Shown one piece after another: positions 22,152 through 30,539 of a DNA stretch of 64,000 nucleotides (its first letter is position 1; the number at the start of each line of letters is the position of its first letter). The notes beneath the pieces are model-generated. The model made no database searches and was not told the origin of the DNA. It saw nothing but the letters and a program-made list of their open reading frames with translations. Position numbers and translations under genes: made by a program. Source of the DNA: Frigidibacter sp037095735 (GTDB lineage: Bacteria > Pseudomonadota > Alphaproteobacteria > Rhodobacterales > Rhodobacteraceae); the NCBI RefSeq assembly GCF_037095735.1, contig NZ_JBAWKD010000008.1, positions 62,001 to 126,000 on the forward strand, written 5' to 3'.

Positions 22152-24767
22152 ATGAAACCGATCGCCCGTTCCTGCGCCCCTTGGCCGCGCCGCATCTGCA
22201 ATCTGGGGCTGGCGCTGGTCTGCGGTCTGTGGATCGGGCTGACCGGCGTTCTGGCGGCGGCGGTCGTCCACCAGCTGCGCGACCTGCGCGCCGCGGCCTC
22301 GGACAATGTGCAATGGACGCTGTCGCAGGTCGACGTGGAATTCTTCCGCCTGCGCTCGGCGCTGATCGCGGCCGAACGTGCCGAGGGCCGCACCCCGGCG
22401 GCACTGGCCGACCTGCGCAAGCGCACCGACATCCTGTGGAGCCGGCTCGACACCTTCGGCACCACCGGCACCTACGCCCATCTGCGCCAAATCCCCGAAT
22501 TCGACGCGAACTACCGCGAAAGCCGCACGGCGCTGGATGCGATCACCGCGATCACCGACTTGGCCGATGACGGGTTGGCGCAGCGCCTGGCCGAGCTTGA
22601 CCAGATCACCGCGGGGATGGAGGGCGCGATCCGCTCGCTCTCGCTGGTGGGGATCTCGGAATTCGCGCATATGGCCGACGACCAGCGCGAAGAGATGACG
22701 ATGACGCTGAGCGGGCTCGCGATCGCCGCGACCGCGATGCTGATCGCGATCTCGCTGCTGGCGGTGTCGCTGCTGCGCCTCTACCGGCTCAGCGAATTGC
22801 GCGCGCGCGACCAGGCGCTGACCTCGGACCGGATGCAGACCGTCATCCAGACCTCGCTCGACGCGATCATCGTCTGCGATCACGACGCCCGCGTGCTCGA
22901 TTTCAGCCCCGCGGCCGAACAGATCTTCGGCTACACCGCCGAAGAGGCCCAGGGGCAGGACATGCTTGCGCTGATCCTGCCGCCCGAGGCTGTCGAGGCT
23001 TCGCGCGAAAGCCTTCTGCGCCGCGCGACCTTCGGCGATCCCGCCATCACCTCGCATGGGCGCCACCAGTGCGAGGCGCTGCGCCGCGACGGCCGCCGTT
23101 TCCCTTCGGAGATCGCCGTGCGCACTGCCGAGGGCGAGGACGAGCGCCAGATCTACATCCTGTTCCTGCGCGACATCTCGCTGCGCAAGCAGGCCGAGGC
23201 CGAGCTGACCGAGGCGCTGGACCGTGCCGTCGCCGGCGAGAAGGCCAAGGCCGAGTTCGTCGCGGTGATGTCGCACGAGATGCGCACCCCGCTGAACGGG
23301 CTGATGGGCACGCTGTCGCTGCTGAAGGACACCGGGCTCGACCCCCGGCAGGCGCGCTATGTCGCCACGATGGAGACCTCGGGGCGGCTTCTGGGCGGGC
23401 TGGTCAACGACGTGCTCGACCTGTCGGCCTTCGAGGCCGGCAAGCTGCGCGCGCAGGCTCGGTCCTTCCGGATCGACGAGGTGCTGGACGACGTGGTCCA
23501 CAGCCAGCGCCACGCGGCGCAGGAGGGCGGCAACAGGCTGGACTGGCGCTGGGAAGGACCGGCGCCGGGCATGGTCTCGGGCGATGACGCACGGATCCGG
23601 CAGGTGCTGCTGAATTTCGTGGGCAATGCGATCAAATTCACCCGCGACGGCGAGATCACGCTGGAAGCCGAGATGCTGTCGCAGGACGCGGACGGGGCAC
23701 AGGTCGAGTTCCGCGTCATCGACACCGGCACCGGCATCGCGCAGGAAAACCTCGACCGGATCTTCCGCGACTTCGAGATGCTGGACAGTTCCTACGGCCG
23801 CAAGGCCGGCACCGGGCTCGGCCTCGGCATCTCGCGCCGGCTGGCCGAGGTGCTGGGCGGCGAGATCGGCGTGGAAAGCGAGTTGGGCGAGGGAAGCCTG
23901 TTCTGGCTGCGGGTGCCGCTGGACATTCCGGCGGACGAAGTCGTCCCCGAGCCAGCACCCCAGGACGATGCTCCGCTGGCCGAAACCGGTCGCGCCCTGT
24001 CGGTGCTGATCGTCGAGGACAACGAGATCAACCGCCTGATCCTGCGCGAGATGGTCGAGGCCGAGGGGCATACCGTGACCGAGGCCGTCGACGGGCGCGA
24101 GGGCGTGCGTCGTGCCGCGGCCACCCGGTTCGACCTGATCCTGATGGATGTCTCGATGCCGGTGCTGGACGGGCGTGACGCGACGCGGGCGATCCGCAAC
24201 GGGCGCGGCCTGTCGCGCGAGGTGCCGGTGGTCGGCGTCACCGCCCATGCCCTGCCCGAAGAGCTGAAGGCCTTCCGCGAGGCCGGGATGCAGGAGGTGC
24301 TGAAAAAGCCCATCGACCGCCCGGCGCTGGTGCGGCTGCTGGCCGCCCATGCCGGCGATGCGCCCCCGCCCGGCCCCGCAGCCGCCGCCGCGCCCGCCGC
24401 GCCGCTGCGCCGGCTGTTCAGCGACGACGCGATGATGGTGATCGGCGCGGGCACCGGGATCGACCGGCTGCGCCCGCTGCTCGGCCGGTTCGTCGAACAG
24501 GCCGACGCGCTGATGGAGAGTCTGGCCGGCGCCGGCGCCGCCGAGGGCACCGCCACGCTGCAGGCCATCCACCGGCTTGCGGGCTCTGCCGCCACCTTCG
24601 GGGCCGAACGGCTGCATGCCGAGCTGCAGGCGATCGAAACCGCCGCGAAACGCGGCGACACCGCGCCGCTGCGCGCCGCCGGCCAGACCCTGCCGCCGCT
24701 CTGGGCCGCGACCCGGGCCGAGATCACCGACTGGCTGGCCGCCGAACGCCCGCGCCGGACCGGCTGA
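22152..24767 (+). CDS. Hybrid sensor histidine kinase with PAS, REC and HPt domains
   Basis: An 871-residue membrane kinase. Two helices (about residues 17-39 and 185-208) bound a periplasmic helical sensor of about 145 residues. Then comes a PAS domain (VIQTSLDAIIVCDHDARVLDFSPAAEQIFGY), HisKA with His375 in VMSHEMRTPLNGLMG, and HATPase with the N-box FVGNAIKFT, the G1-box DTGTGI and the G2-box GTGLGLGIS. A receiver with Asp666 in LILMDVSMPVLDG follows, and finally an HPt with His807 in IHRLAGSAATFGAERL. The complete His-Asp-His relay needs a separate output regulator; the only free-standing response regulator in the window is the LuxR-type protein at 19036. It follows the molybdopterin-fold gene by 19 bases. 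Confidence 0.92.
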   Translation: MKPIARSCAPWPRRICNLGLALVCGLWIGLTGVLAAAVVHQLRDLRAAASDNVQWTLSQVDVEFFRLRSALIAAERAEGRTPAALADLRKRTDILWSRLDTFGTTGTYAHLRQIPEFDANYRESRTALDAITAITDLADDGLAQRLAELDQITAGMEGAIRSLSLVGISEFAHMADDQREEMTMTLSGLAIAATAMLIAISLLAVSLLRLYRLSELRARDQALTSDRMQTVIQTSLDAIIVCDHDARVLDFSPAAEQIFGYTAEEAQGQDMLALILPPEAVEASRESLLRRATFGDPAITSHGRHQCEALRRDGRRFPSEIAVRTAEGEDERQIYILFLRDISLRKQAEAELTEALDRAVAGEKAKAEFVAVMSHEMRTPLNGLMGTLSLLKDTGLDPRQARYVATMETSGRLLGGLVNDVLDLSAFEAGKLRAQARSFRIDEVLDDVVHSQRHAAQEGGNRLDWRWEGPAPGMVSGDDARIRQVLLNFVGNAIKFTRDGEITLEAEMLSQDADGAQVEFRVIDTGTGIAQENLDRIFRDFEMLDSSYGRKAGTGLGLGISRRLAEVLGGEIGVESELGEGSLFWLRVPLDIPADEVVPEPAPQDDAPLAETGRALSVLIVEDNEINRLILREMVEAEGHTVTEAVDGREGVRRAAATRFDLILMDVSMPVLDGRDATRAIRNGRGLSREVPVVGVTAHALPEELKAFREAGMQEVLKKPIDRPALVRLLAAHAGDAPPPGPAAAAAPAAPLRRLFSDDAMMVIGAGTGIDRLRPLLGRFVEQADALMESLAGAGAAEGTATLQAIHRLAGSAATFGAERLHAELQAIETAAKRGDTAPLRAAGQTLPPLWAATRAEITDWLAAERPRRTG

Positions 24768-24854
24768 TCCCGGGCGCACGGAGCGGGCCGCCGGCGTCCA
24801 GCGAAGGGTTACAGGCCAGCGGTGCCTCGCCCTCGGCCGCGCCGATCAAGCCCG

Positions 24855-26069
24855 TCAGAACCCGCTGGCCGTCGAGGTGATGCCGCCCAGCACCCGCGCG
24901 ATGTCGGCGATATTGGTGACGCTGCTGTCATAGCAGGCGATGGCATCGCCGGGCAGCAGGTAGGGGTCGTAGTCGTCGCGATCGGCGCGGGTCATCAGGT
25001 TCTCGAGCCGCCGTTCCACGACCGAGGACACCTTGGTCACCGGATCGCGCGACACCAGCGCCGCCGAGCGCGCGGCACTGGTCGCCAGCGCGCCCCCCAC
25101 GCAGTTCGCGTTGATCGTCGCCTGCAGGAAGCGCGTGCCATAGGGCACCTGCCGCGATTCGTTGCTGATCGCCGAGGGCGCGTTGGCCCCGGCCGGCACC
25201 GTCAGGTTCGACAGGAACAGCGAGATGCCGGGCGGGCTGACCGGGCTTGGCACCATCAGCCCGTCCTGGAAGCAGCCGCGCGAGGGCACCGTGACCTCGT
25301 CGCCCGCGATCAGCATCACGTCGTCGAAGGCGGTGCCGTCGACCGCGCCGCGCAGATCCACGGTGAAGCTTGCCCCCGCGCGGCGCAGCTGCACCGCCGA
25401 CAGATCCGCATCGGGCCGGATCCCGCCCGCCTGCCGCAGCGCGACCGACAGGTTGCGCCCCTCGGTCGACCCGCCGAAAGCCTCTTGCCGCGAGCCGTCG
25501 ACGCTGTCGCCGCGCAGGCCCAGCTCGACCGTCTGGGGCTGGAACACCGCGCCCGACACCGCGACCCGGGCCGAGCCGAAATCGGTCATCAGCACCGAGA
25601 CATCGGGCGCGTGCGGATAGAAGCCGCGGTCGACCAGCCGGCTGGCAATGGTCTGTTCCAGCGCCGCGGCACTGCGCCCCGCCGCCGGCACCGCGCCCAG
25701 GAACGGCAGCTTCACCGTGCCATCGCGCGACACCTCGTAGGCATGGCTGAACGTCGTGTCATCGACCAGCCGGATGTCGATCAGGTCCCCGCGCGAGAGC
25801 ACCTCGCCCTGCAGCGCGCCCGAGGCATGGCGGGCGCGGCCCTCGCCCCCCGCGGGCGGGCGACAGGCGGCGGCATTCATCGCGACCGAGCGCAGCGCGG
25901 GCGCGCCCTCGGCCCGGCGGGCTTCGGGCAGGCGGTACTGGGCCTGATAGCCGCCCTGTGCCGGGCTCACGCCAAGGTTGTCGGCCCGCCGTTCGGGCGC
26001 GCAGCCCGGGACGAGCAGCGCCAGCACCGCCACGGTGCCGGACAGACGGGGAAGTCTTCTGCTCTGCAA
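24855..26069 (-). CDS. Wza/GumB-like polysaccharide export lipoprotein
   Basis: An outer-membrane polysaccharide exporter of the Wza/OPX type. The Poly_export region contains LSRGDLIDIRLVDD, VSRDGTVKLPFLGAVPAAGRS and VSVLMTDFGSARVAVSGAV; a following SLBB-type part has LSVALRQAGGIRPDADLSAVQLRR, and the C-terminal part ends LLPGDAIACYDSSVTNIADIARVLG. The protein has several Cys residues besides the lipid one. I prefer the TTG at 26069, because it places a signal peptide and the VPGC lipobox at the very N-terminus (404 residues); ATG 26135 or GTG 26138 would add about 23 residues ahead of the signal. The gene is divergent from wzx, with operator 4 between them. Confidence 0.82.
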   Translation of the reverse strand: MQSRRLPRLSGTVAVLALLVPGCAPERRADNLGVSPAQGGYQAQYRLPEARRAEGAPALRSVAMNAAACRPPAGGEGRARHASGALQGEVLSRGDLIDIRLVDDTTFSHAYEVSRDGTVKLPFLGAVPAAGRSAAALEQTIASRLVDRGFYPHAPDVSVLMTDFGSARVAVSGAVFQPQTVELGLRGDSVDGSRQEAFGGSTEGRNLSVALRQAGGIRPDADLSAVQLRRAGASFTVDLRGAVDGTAFDDVMLIAGDEVTVPSRGCFQDGLMVPSPVSPPGISLFLSNLTVPAGANAPSAISNESRQVPYGTRFLQATINANCVGGALATSAARSAALVSRDPVTKVSSVVERRLENLMTRADRDDYDPYLLPGDAIACYDSSVTNIADIARVLGGITSTASGF

Positions 26070-26155
26070 GGTCCGCTCACTGCCCGGTTTGTTGCTTTGC
26101 GCCGAGCCTAAGCCAAGCCTGCCCCCCGCGTCCATCACCCGCGCGGCGTGTGCCG

Positions 26156-26173
26156 ACTATCCGTTCGGAGAGG
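26156..26173. promoter_or_regulatory. Inverted-repeat operator candidate 4 (wza / wzx)
   Basis: ACTATCCGTTCGGAGAGG lies between the divergent exporter and flippase genes, 87 bases from the chosen exporter start and 115 from the flippase start. It differs from site 2 only in its first base. Confidence 0.68.
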
Positions 26174-26288
26174 GGGTGACCCATCCGCGCCGCGCCCCTC
26201 GCCCTTGGCGGGCAGGCGCGGGTCCGGGGCACGTCGTAGAACCGGGGGACAGAGCGGCCGAGGGTCGCCCCCGACCCGGAGACCGACG

Positions 26289-27533
26289 ATGCAGCACCCC
26301 GCCCCGACCCGTGGCTTCGCCTCCGGCCTGATCGCGCTGGGCCTGTCCGACCTCGCGCAGCGGGTGTCGCGGCTGGCGGTGGTCGTGGTGGTGGCGCGCA
26401 GCCTCGACCCGGCCGCGATCGGCACCGCCGCCGCCGCGCTCGCCGCGTCCGAGATCCTGAAGGCACTGACCGAGACCGGCGTGAACCAGCGCGTCATCGC
26501 CGCGCCCGAAGCGGATCTCGAGGCTGCCTGCCTGACCGCGCGGCGCATCCACACCGCCTGGTGCCTTGGCCTCTTCACGCTGCAACTGGCCGTGGGCGCG
26601 GGGATCGCGCTGGCCTCGGGCGATGCGATGGCCTTCGTGATGGTCGCGATCCTGGCCGGAGAATACCTGTTCATGCCGGCGGGGCTGGTCAGCTGCGCGC
26701 TGGCGATGCGCGAGGGGCGGCTGACCCGCACCGCGGCGATCGGCGGTGCGCAGGTCGTGGTCGCGAACCTGCTGACCGCGATCCTGGCGCTGCTGATCGC
26801 CGGCCCGCTGGCGCTGGTGCTGCCGCGGCTGCTGTCGGCGCCGGTCTGGACGATCGGCATGCGGCGCCTGCGCCCCTGGCGCCCCGCGGCAGGTGTCGCC
26901 CCGCTGCCGCTGCGCCATTTCACCGGCTATGGCGCCGCGGTGCTGGGGGTCGAGCTGGTCAAGGCCGCGCGGCTGCAGGCCGACAAGCTGGTGATCGGCC
27001 TGATGCTGGGCCCCGAGGCGCTGGGTCACTATTTCCTGGCCTTCAATGCGGGTTTGGGGCTCGCCTCGTCCTTCGCCAATGCCTTCGGGGTCGCGCTCTT
27101 CCCCTGGCTTGCCCGCGCCGCGGACCGGGCGCAGGCGCTGCGCCGGGCGCTCGGCCTGTCGATCTGCGTGCTGTCGCCGGTGGTCGTCGCGCAGTCGCTG
27201 CTGGCGCCCTGGTATGTGCCGCTGCTCTACGGCGCGAAATGGTCGGGCAACAGTGATGTCGTCTCGGTCCTCTGCCTGGCCGCGATCCCGGCGCTGATCT
27301 GGACCGCGACCGCGCAATGGCTGCGGGCCGAGGGCCGGCCGGCCGTCGAATTCACCGTCACCTGCACCACCACGGTCCTCCTGATCGCCAACACCGCGCT
27401 GACCGCCCGCCACGGGCTGCAGGCCACCGCCATCGGCTACCTCGCCGTCGCGACGGTGACTCAGCTTGGCGCGGCGCTTCCGTCGCTGATCGCGGCCTTC
27501 GGGCCCCGAACCCAACCGCGCCTCACCGCCTGA
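26289..27533 (+). CDS. Wzx-like polysaccharide flippase
   Basis: A 414-residue MATE/Wzx-type oligosaccharide flippase with about twelve helices. Recognisable are RVSRLAVVVVVARSLDPAAIG at the N-terminus, the ETGVNQRVIA loop, LQADKLVIGLMLGPEALGHYFLA and FPWLARAADRAQALRRAL, all typical of polysaccharide biosynthesis exporters. It would move the undecaprenyl-linked repeat unit to the periplasmic face. The ATG at 26289 has GGAG nine bases upstream. First gene of a four-gene operon with three glycosyltransferases (spacings 22, 11 and an ATGA overlap). Confidence 0.88.
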   Translation: MQHPAPTRGFASGLIALGLSDLAQRVSRLAVVVVVARSLDPAAIGTAAAALAASEILKALTETGVNQRVIAAPEADLEAACLTARRIHTAWCLGLFTLQLAVGAGIALASGDAMAFVMVAILAGEYLFMPAGLVSCALAMREGRLTRTAAIGGAQVVVANLLTAILALLIAGPLALVLPRLLSAPVWTIGMRRLRPWRPAAGVAPLPLRHFTGYGAAVLGVELVKAARLQADKLVIGLMLGPEALGHYFLAFNAGLGLASSFANAFGVALFPWLARAADRAQALRRALGLSICVLSPVVVAQSLLAPWYVPLLYGAKWSGNSDVVSVLCLAAIPALIWTATAQWLRAEGRPAVEFTVTCTTTVLLIANTALTARHGLQATAIGYLAVATVTQLGAALPSLIAAFGPRTQPRLTA

Positions 27534-27555
27534 CCCTTCATCCCGGAGCCCCGCC

Positions 27556-28473
27556 ATGCCGCGCTTCTCGATCGTGCTGCCCTGCTTCAACGCCGCCGCC
27601 ACCATCGGCGCGACCCTCGCCAGCCTTCAGGCGCAGAGCGTCAGCGACTGGGAGGCGATCTTCGTCGACGACAATTCGACCGACCAGACGCTGCAGATCC
27701 TGGCCGAGGCCGCCGCCTTCGACGACCGCCTGCGGCTGGTCGCCAACCCGCGCCGCGGCCCCTCGGCCGCCCGCAACCACGGGGCGCTGACGGTCGCGCG
27801 GGGCGAGATCATCGCCTTCTGCGATGCCGACGACCTCTGGTCCCCCGGCAAGCTGGCAGAGCTGGACCGCGCCTTCGCCAAGGACATCGACGCGGCCTTC
27901 GGGCGGACCGCCTTCTTCACGGCGGACCCGGACCGGATCACCACCACCTCGACCCTGCCAGAGGGGCCGCTGACCCTTGCCACCCTTCTGGGCGAAAACC
28001 CGGTCTGCACGATGTCGAATCTGTCGATCCGTGCCGGGCGCTTCGCCGCGACCGGCGGCTTCGACGAGCGGCTGGCGCAGAACGAAGACCTCGAGTGGCT
28101 GATCCGGCTGGTCGGCGAAGGCGCATGCGTCACGCCGATCCACAGCGTGCAGACCTTCTACCGCGCCAGCACCGGCGGGCTGTCGGCCGATCTGGGCGCG
28201 ATGCGCCGCGGTCGCGCGGCAGCGCTGCAAACCGCCGCCCGCTTCGGCGCCGCGCCCACCCCGCGGGACGAGGCGATCTTCCTGCGCTACCTCGCGCGCC
28301 GGGCGCTGCGGCTCGACCAGGGGCGGTTCCTTGCCCTGCGGCTTGCGCTCGCCGGCCTTGCCGCCAGCCCCGCCGGCTTCTTCTCGGACGCCCGCCGCGG
28401 CGGGATGACCGTCGCGGGCGCGCTCGCCGCACCGATCCTGCCCCGCCCCCTGCGCCACGCCCTGTTCACCTGA
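27556..28473 (+). CDS. Glycosyltransferase family 2 (repeat-unit assembly)
   Basis: A 305-residue cytoplasmic GT-A enzyme. The N-terminal nucleotide-sugar site is FSIVLPCFNAAATIGATLASL with WEAIFVDDNSTDQT; the DXD motif is FCDADDLWSPGK near residues 93-104, and the acceptor-side ED is in QNEDLEWLIRL. The sequence is closely similar in layout to the next gene (both have the FCDADDLW motif and similar tails), suggesting duplication. The sugar transferred cannot be told. GGAG precedes the ATG. Confidence 0.88.
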   Translation: MPRFSIVLPCFNAAATIGATLASLQAQSVSDWEAIFVDDNSTDQTLQILAEAAAFDDRLRLVANPRRGPSAARNHGALTVARGEIIAFCDADDLWSPGKLAELDRAFAKDIDAAFGRTAFFTADPDRITTTSTLPEGPLTLATLLGENPVCTMSNLSIRAGRFAATGGFDERLAQNEDLEWLIRLVGEGACVTPIHSVQTFYRASTGGLSADLGAMRRGRAAALQTAARFGAAPTPRDEAIFLRYLARRALRLDQGRFLALRLALAGLAASPAGFFSDARRGGMTVAGALAAPILPRPLRHALFT

Positions 28474-28484
28474 GGAGCCCGCCC

Positions 28485-29492
28485 ATGCCCCGCGCATCCA
28501 TTGTCGTCTCTGCCTACAACGCCGAAGCCACGCTGGCCGAAACCCTCGCCAGTCTATTGGGCCAAAGCTTCGCCGATCTCGAGGTGATCGTGGTCGACGA
28601 CGGCTCGACCGACGCGACCGCGGCACTGGTCGAGGCGATCTCCGATCCCCGCCTGCGTCTGGTCCGCCAGCGCAACCGCGGCCTTGCCGGGGCGCGCAAC
28701 AGCGGCATCCATGCCGCGCGGGGCGAGTACATCGGCTTTTGCGACGCCGACGACCTGTGGCGGCGCGACAAGCTGGCCGCCCATGTGCGCCATCTCGACG
28801 AAGTGCCCGAGGTCGGGCTCAGCTATTCCGGCTCGGCCCTGATCGGCCCGGACGGTCGCGGCCTTGGCCTCGCGCAGGCGCCGCGGCTGCAGGGCGTGGG
28901 CCCTGAACAGGTGTTCCTGCGCAACCCGGTCGGCAACGGCTCGGCCCCCGTGCTGCGCCGCGCGGCACTCGACGCGCTGGCCTGGCGCCCGGCGCTGGAG
29001 ACCGAGCGCGACTGGTGGTTCGACGAGAACTTCCGCCAGTCCGAGGACATCGAGTGCTGGCTGCGGCTCGCCCTGACCACCGACTGGCGGATCGAGGGCG
29101 TGCCGGGCGCGCTGACCCAGTACCGCATCACCGGCGGCGGGCTGTCGGCGGCGACCGACCGCCAGCTGACCGCCTGGGAGCGGATGGTGACCAAGCTCAC
29201 CCCGATCGCGCCCGATTTCTTCGCCGCCCATGCCGCGACGGCGCGCAGCTATCAGCTGCGCTACCTCGCGCGCCGCGCCGTCTCGGCCGGCGACGGGGCA
29301 CGGGCGCTGCGTCTGGTGCTGGACGCGCTCGGCCAGTCGCGCCGGCCGCTGCGACAGGAACCGCTGAAGACGCTGACCACCCTTGCCGCCGCCTGCGCGC
29401 TGCGGCTGCTCGGCCCGCTCGTGCTGACGCAAAGCCGCCTCGCCCCCTGCGCCATCCCTGCCACCGCCCCCCAGACCGGAGAGAGCAAATGA
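28485..29492 (+). CDS. Glycosyltransferase family 2 (second copy)
   Basis: A 335-residue GT2 enzyme beginning ASIVVSAYNAEATLAETLASLLGQ with VIVVDDGSTDATAAL, the DXD motif in GFCDADDLWRRDKLA and the catalytic-region QSEDIECWLRLAL. The end resembles that of the preceding protein (YLRYLARRAV- and RALRL-like segments), so the pair are likely paralogues. GAGGAG lies eight bases ahead of the ATG at 28485; earlier in-frame codons run inside the preceding gene and are rejected. The stop overlaps the next start (ATGA). Confidence 0.88.
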   Translation: MPRASIVVSAYNAEATLAETLASLLGQSFADLEVIVVDDGSTDATAALVEAISDPRLRLVRQRNRGLAGARNSGIHAARGEYIGFCDADDLWRRDKLAAHVRHLDEVPEVGLSYSGSALIGPDGRGLGLAQAPRLQGVGPEQVFLRNPVGNGSAPVLRRAALDALAWRPALETERDWWFDENFRQSEDIECWLRLALTTDWRIEGVPGALTQYRITGGGLSAATDRQLTAWERMVTKLTPIAPDFFAAHAATARSYQLRYLARRAVSAGDGARALRLVLDALGQSRRPLRQEPLKTLTTLAAACALRLLGPLVLTQSRLAPCAIPATAPQTGESK

Positions 29493-30535
29493 CCCTGCAT
29501 TTCCCTGCCCCGTCCCTGCCCCGTGTCGTCCACTTGGTCGATGACCTGAACTGGGGCGGCGTCACCCGCGGCGTGCGCCATCTGGTGCAGGACCCGGTGC
29601 TGGCCCGCGTCGCCCGACAGTCGATCGTCGAGGTCAAGCGCGGCTCGGTCACCACGCCCGCGCTCGAGGCGGATCTGATCCTCTCGCACCTGTCGGTCAG
29701 CTGGCGCAACCTGCCGCTTCTGTCGGCGCTGCGCGGCCGCTACGCGCATCTGCCGCTCGTCCATGTCGAACACAGCTATTGCGAGGGATTCGTCGCCGGC
29801 AACGTCATGGAACGGCTGCGCTTCCAGACCCTGCTGCGCAGCGCCTACGCGCTGTTCGACGGCGTGGTCGGCGTCAGTGCAGGGCAGACCGGCTGGCTGC
29901 GCGACCGCGCGCTGGTCGCGCCCGAGCGGCTGCGGACCATACGCTCTTGCGCAGGCATCGACGACTTCCTGGCGCTGCCGGTCGCGACGGGCCGCGCGCG
30001 GGCCTTCGGCGCCCTCGGCCGCTTCGACCGCCAGAAGGGCTTCGACACGCTGATCCGCGCCTTCCTCGCGGTGCGCACGCCGGGCGCGACGCTGACGCTG
30101 GTCGGCGACGGGCCCGAGCGCGCGGCGCTGGAAGCGCTGGCGCACGGCGATCCGCGCATCCGCTTCGCGGGATATGCCAGCAGCCCAGCCACGCTGATGG
30201 CGCGCTTCGATGCGGTGCTGATGCCCTCGCGCTGGGAGGCCTACGGGCTGGTCGGGGTCGAGGCGATGGCGGCGGGCCGCGACCTGCTGGTCTCGGGCGT
30301 CGACGGCACCGCCGATCATGTCCAGCGCGGCGCCACCGTCTGCCGCGGCCGCAGGGCCGAGGACTGGACCGCGGCCATCGAGCGTCTCGCCGCGCGCGAG
30401 CCCGCGATCGCCACCCGCCTGCGCGAGATCGGCCGCGAGAAGGTGCGTCACGCCGAGGCCGAGTTCCGCACCGCCTATGCCATGCTGTTCGCGGACTTCT
30501 GCGCGGCGCGCATCAGCCCGGCAATGGCCGGCTAG
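29489..30535 (+). CDS. Glycosyltransferase family 4 (GT-B)
   Basis: A 348-residue GT-B enzyme. The N-terminal half has RVVHLVDDLNWGGVTRGVRHL and VHVEHSYCEGF; the C-terminal half has AFGALGRFDRQKGFDTLIRAF, LTLVGDGPERAALE and the donor-binding PSRWEAYGLVGVEAMAAG with the conserved Glu pair. It completes the set of enzymes for a short repeat unit: the fusion protein at 20034 plus three glycosyltransferases would give up to five sugars. Its stop is four bases from the end of convergent eutC, marking the border of the polysaccharide locus. Confidence 0.88.
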   Translation: MTLHFPAPSLPRVVHLVDDLNWGGVTRGVRHLVQDPVLARVARQSIVEVKRGSVTTPALEADLILSHLSVSWRNLPLLSALRGRYAHLPLVHVEHSYCEGFVAGNVMERLRFQTLLRSAYALFDGVVGVSAGQTGWLRDRALVAPERLRTIRSCAGIDDFLALPVATGRARAFGALGRFDRQKGFDTLIRAFLAVRTPGATLTLVGDGPERAALEALAHGDPRIRFAGYASSPATLMARFDAVLMPSRWEAYGLVGVEAMAAGRDLLVSGVDGTADHVQRGATVCRGRRAEDWTAAIERLAAREPAIATRLREIGREKVRHAEAEFRTAYAMLFADFCAARISPAMAG

Positions 30536-30539
30536 GGCG

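Noticed and set aside
21849..24779. 976-codon minus-strand open frame
   Set aside because: Antisense to the hybrid histidine kinase, with no recognisable domain.
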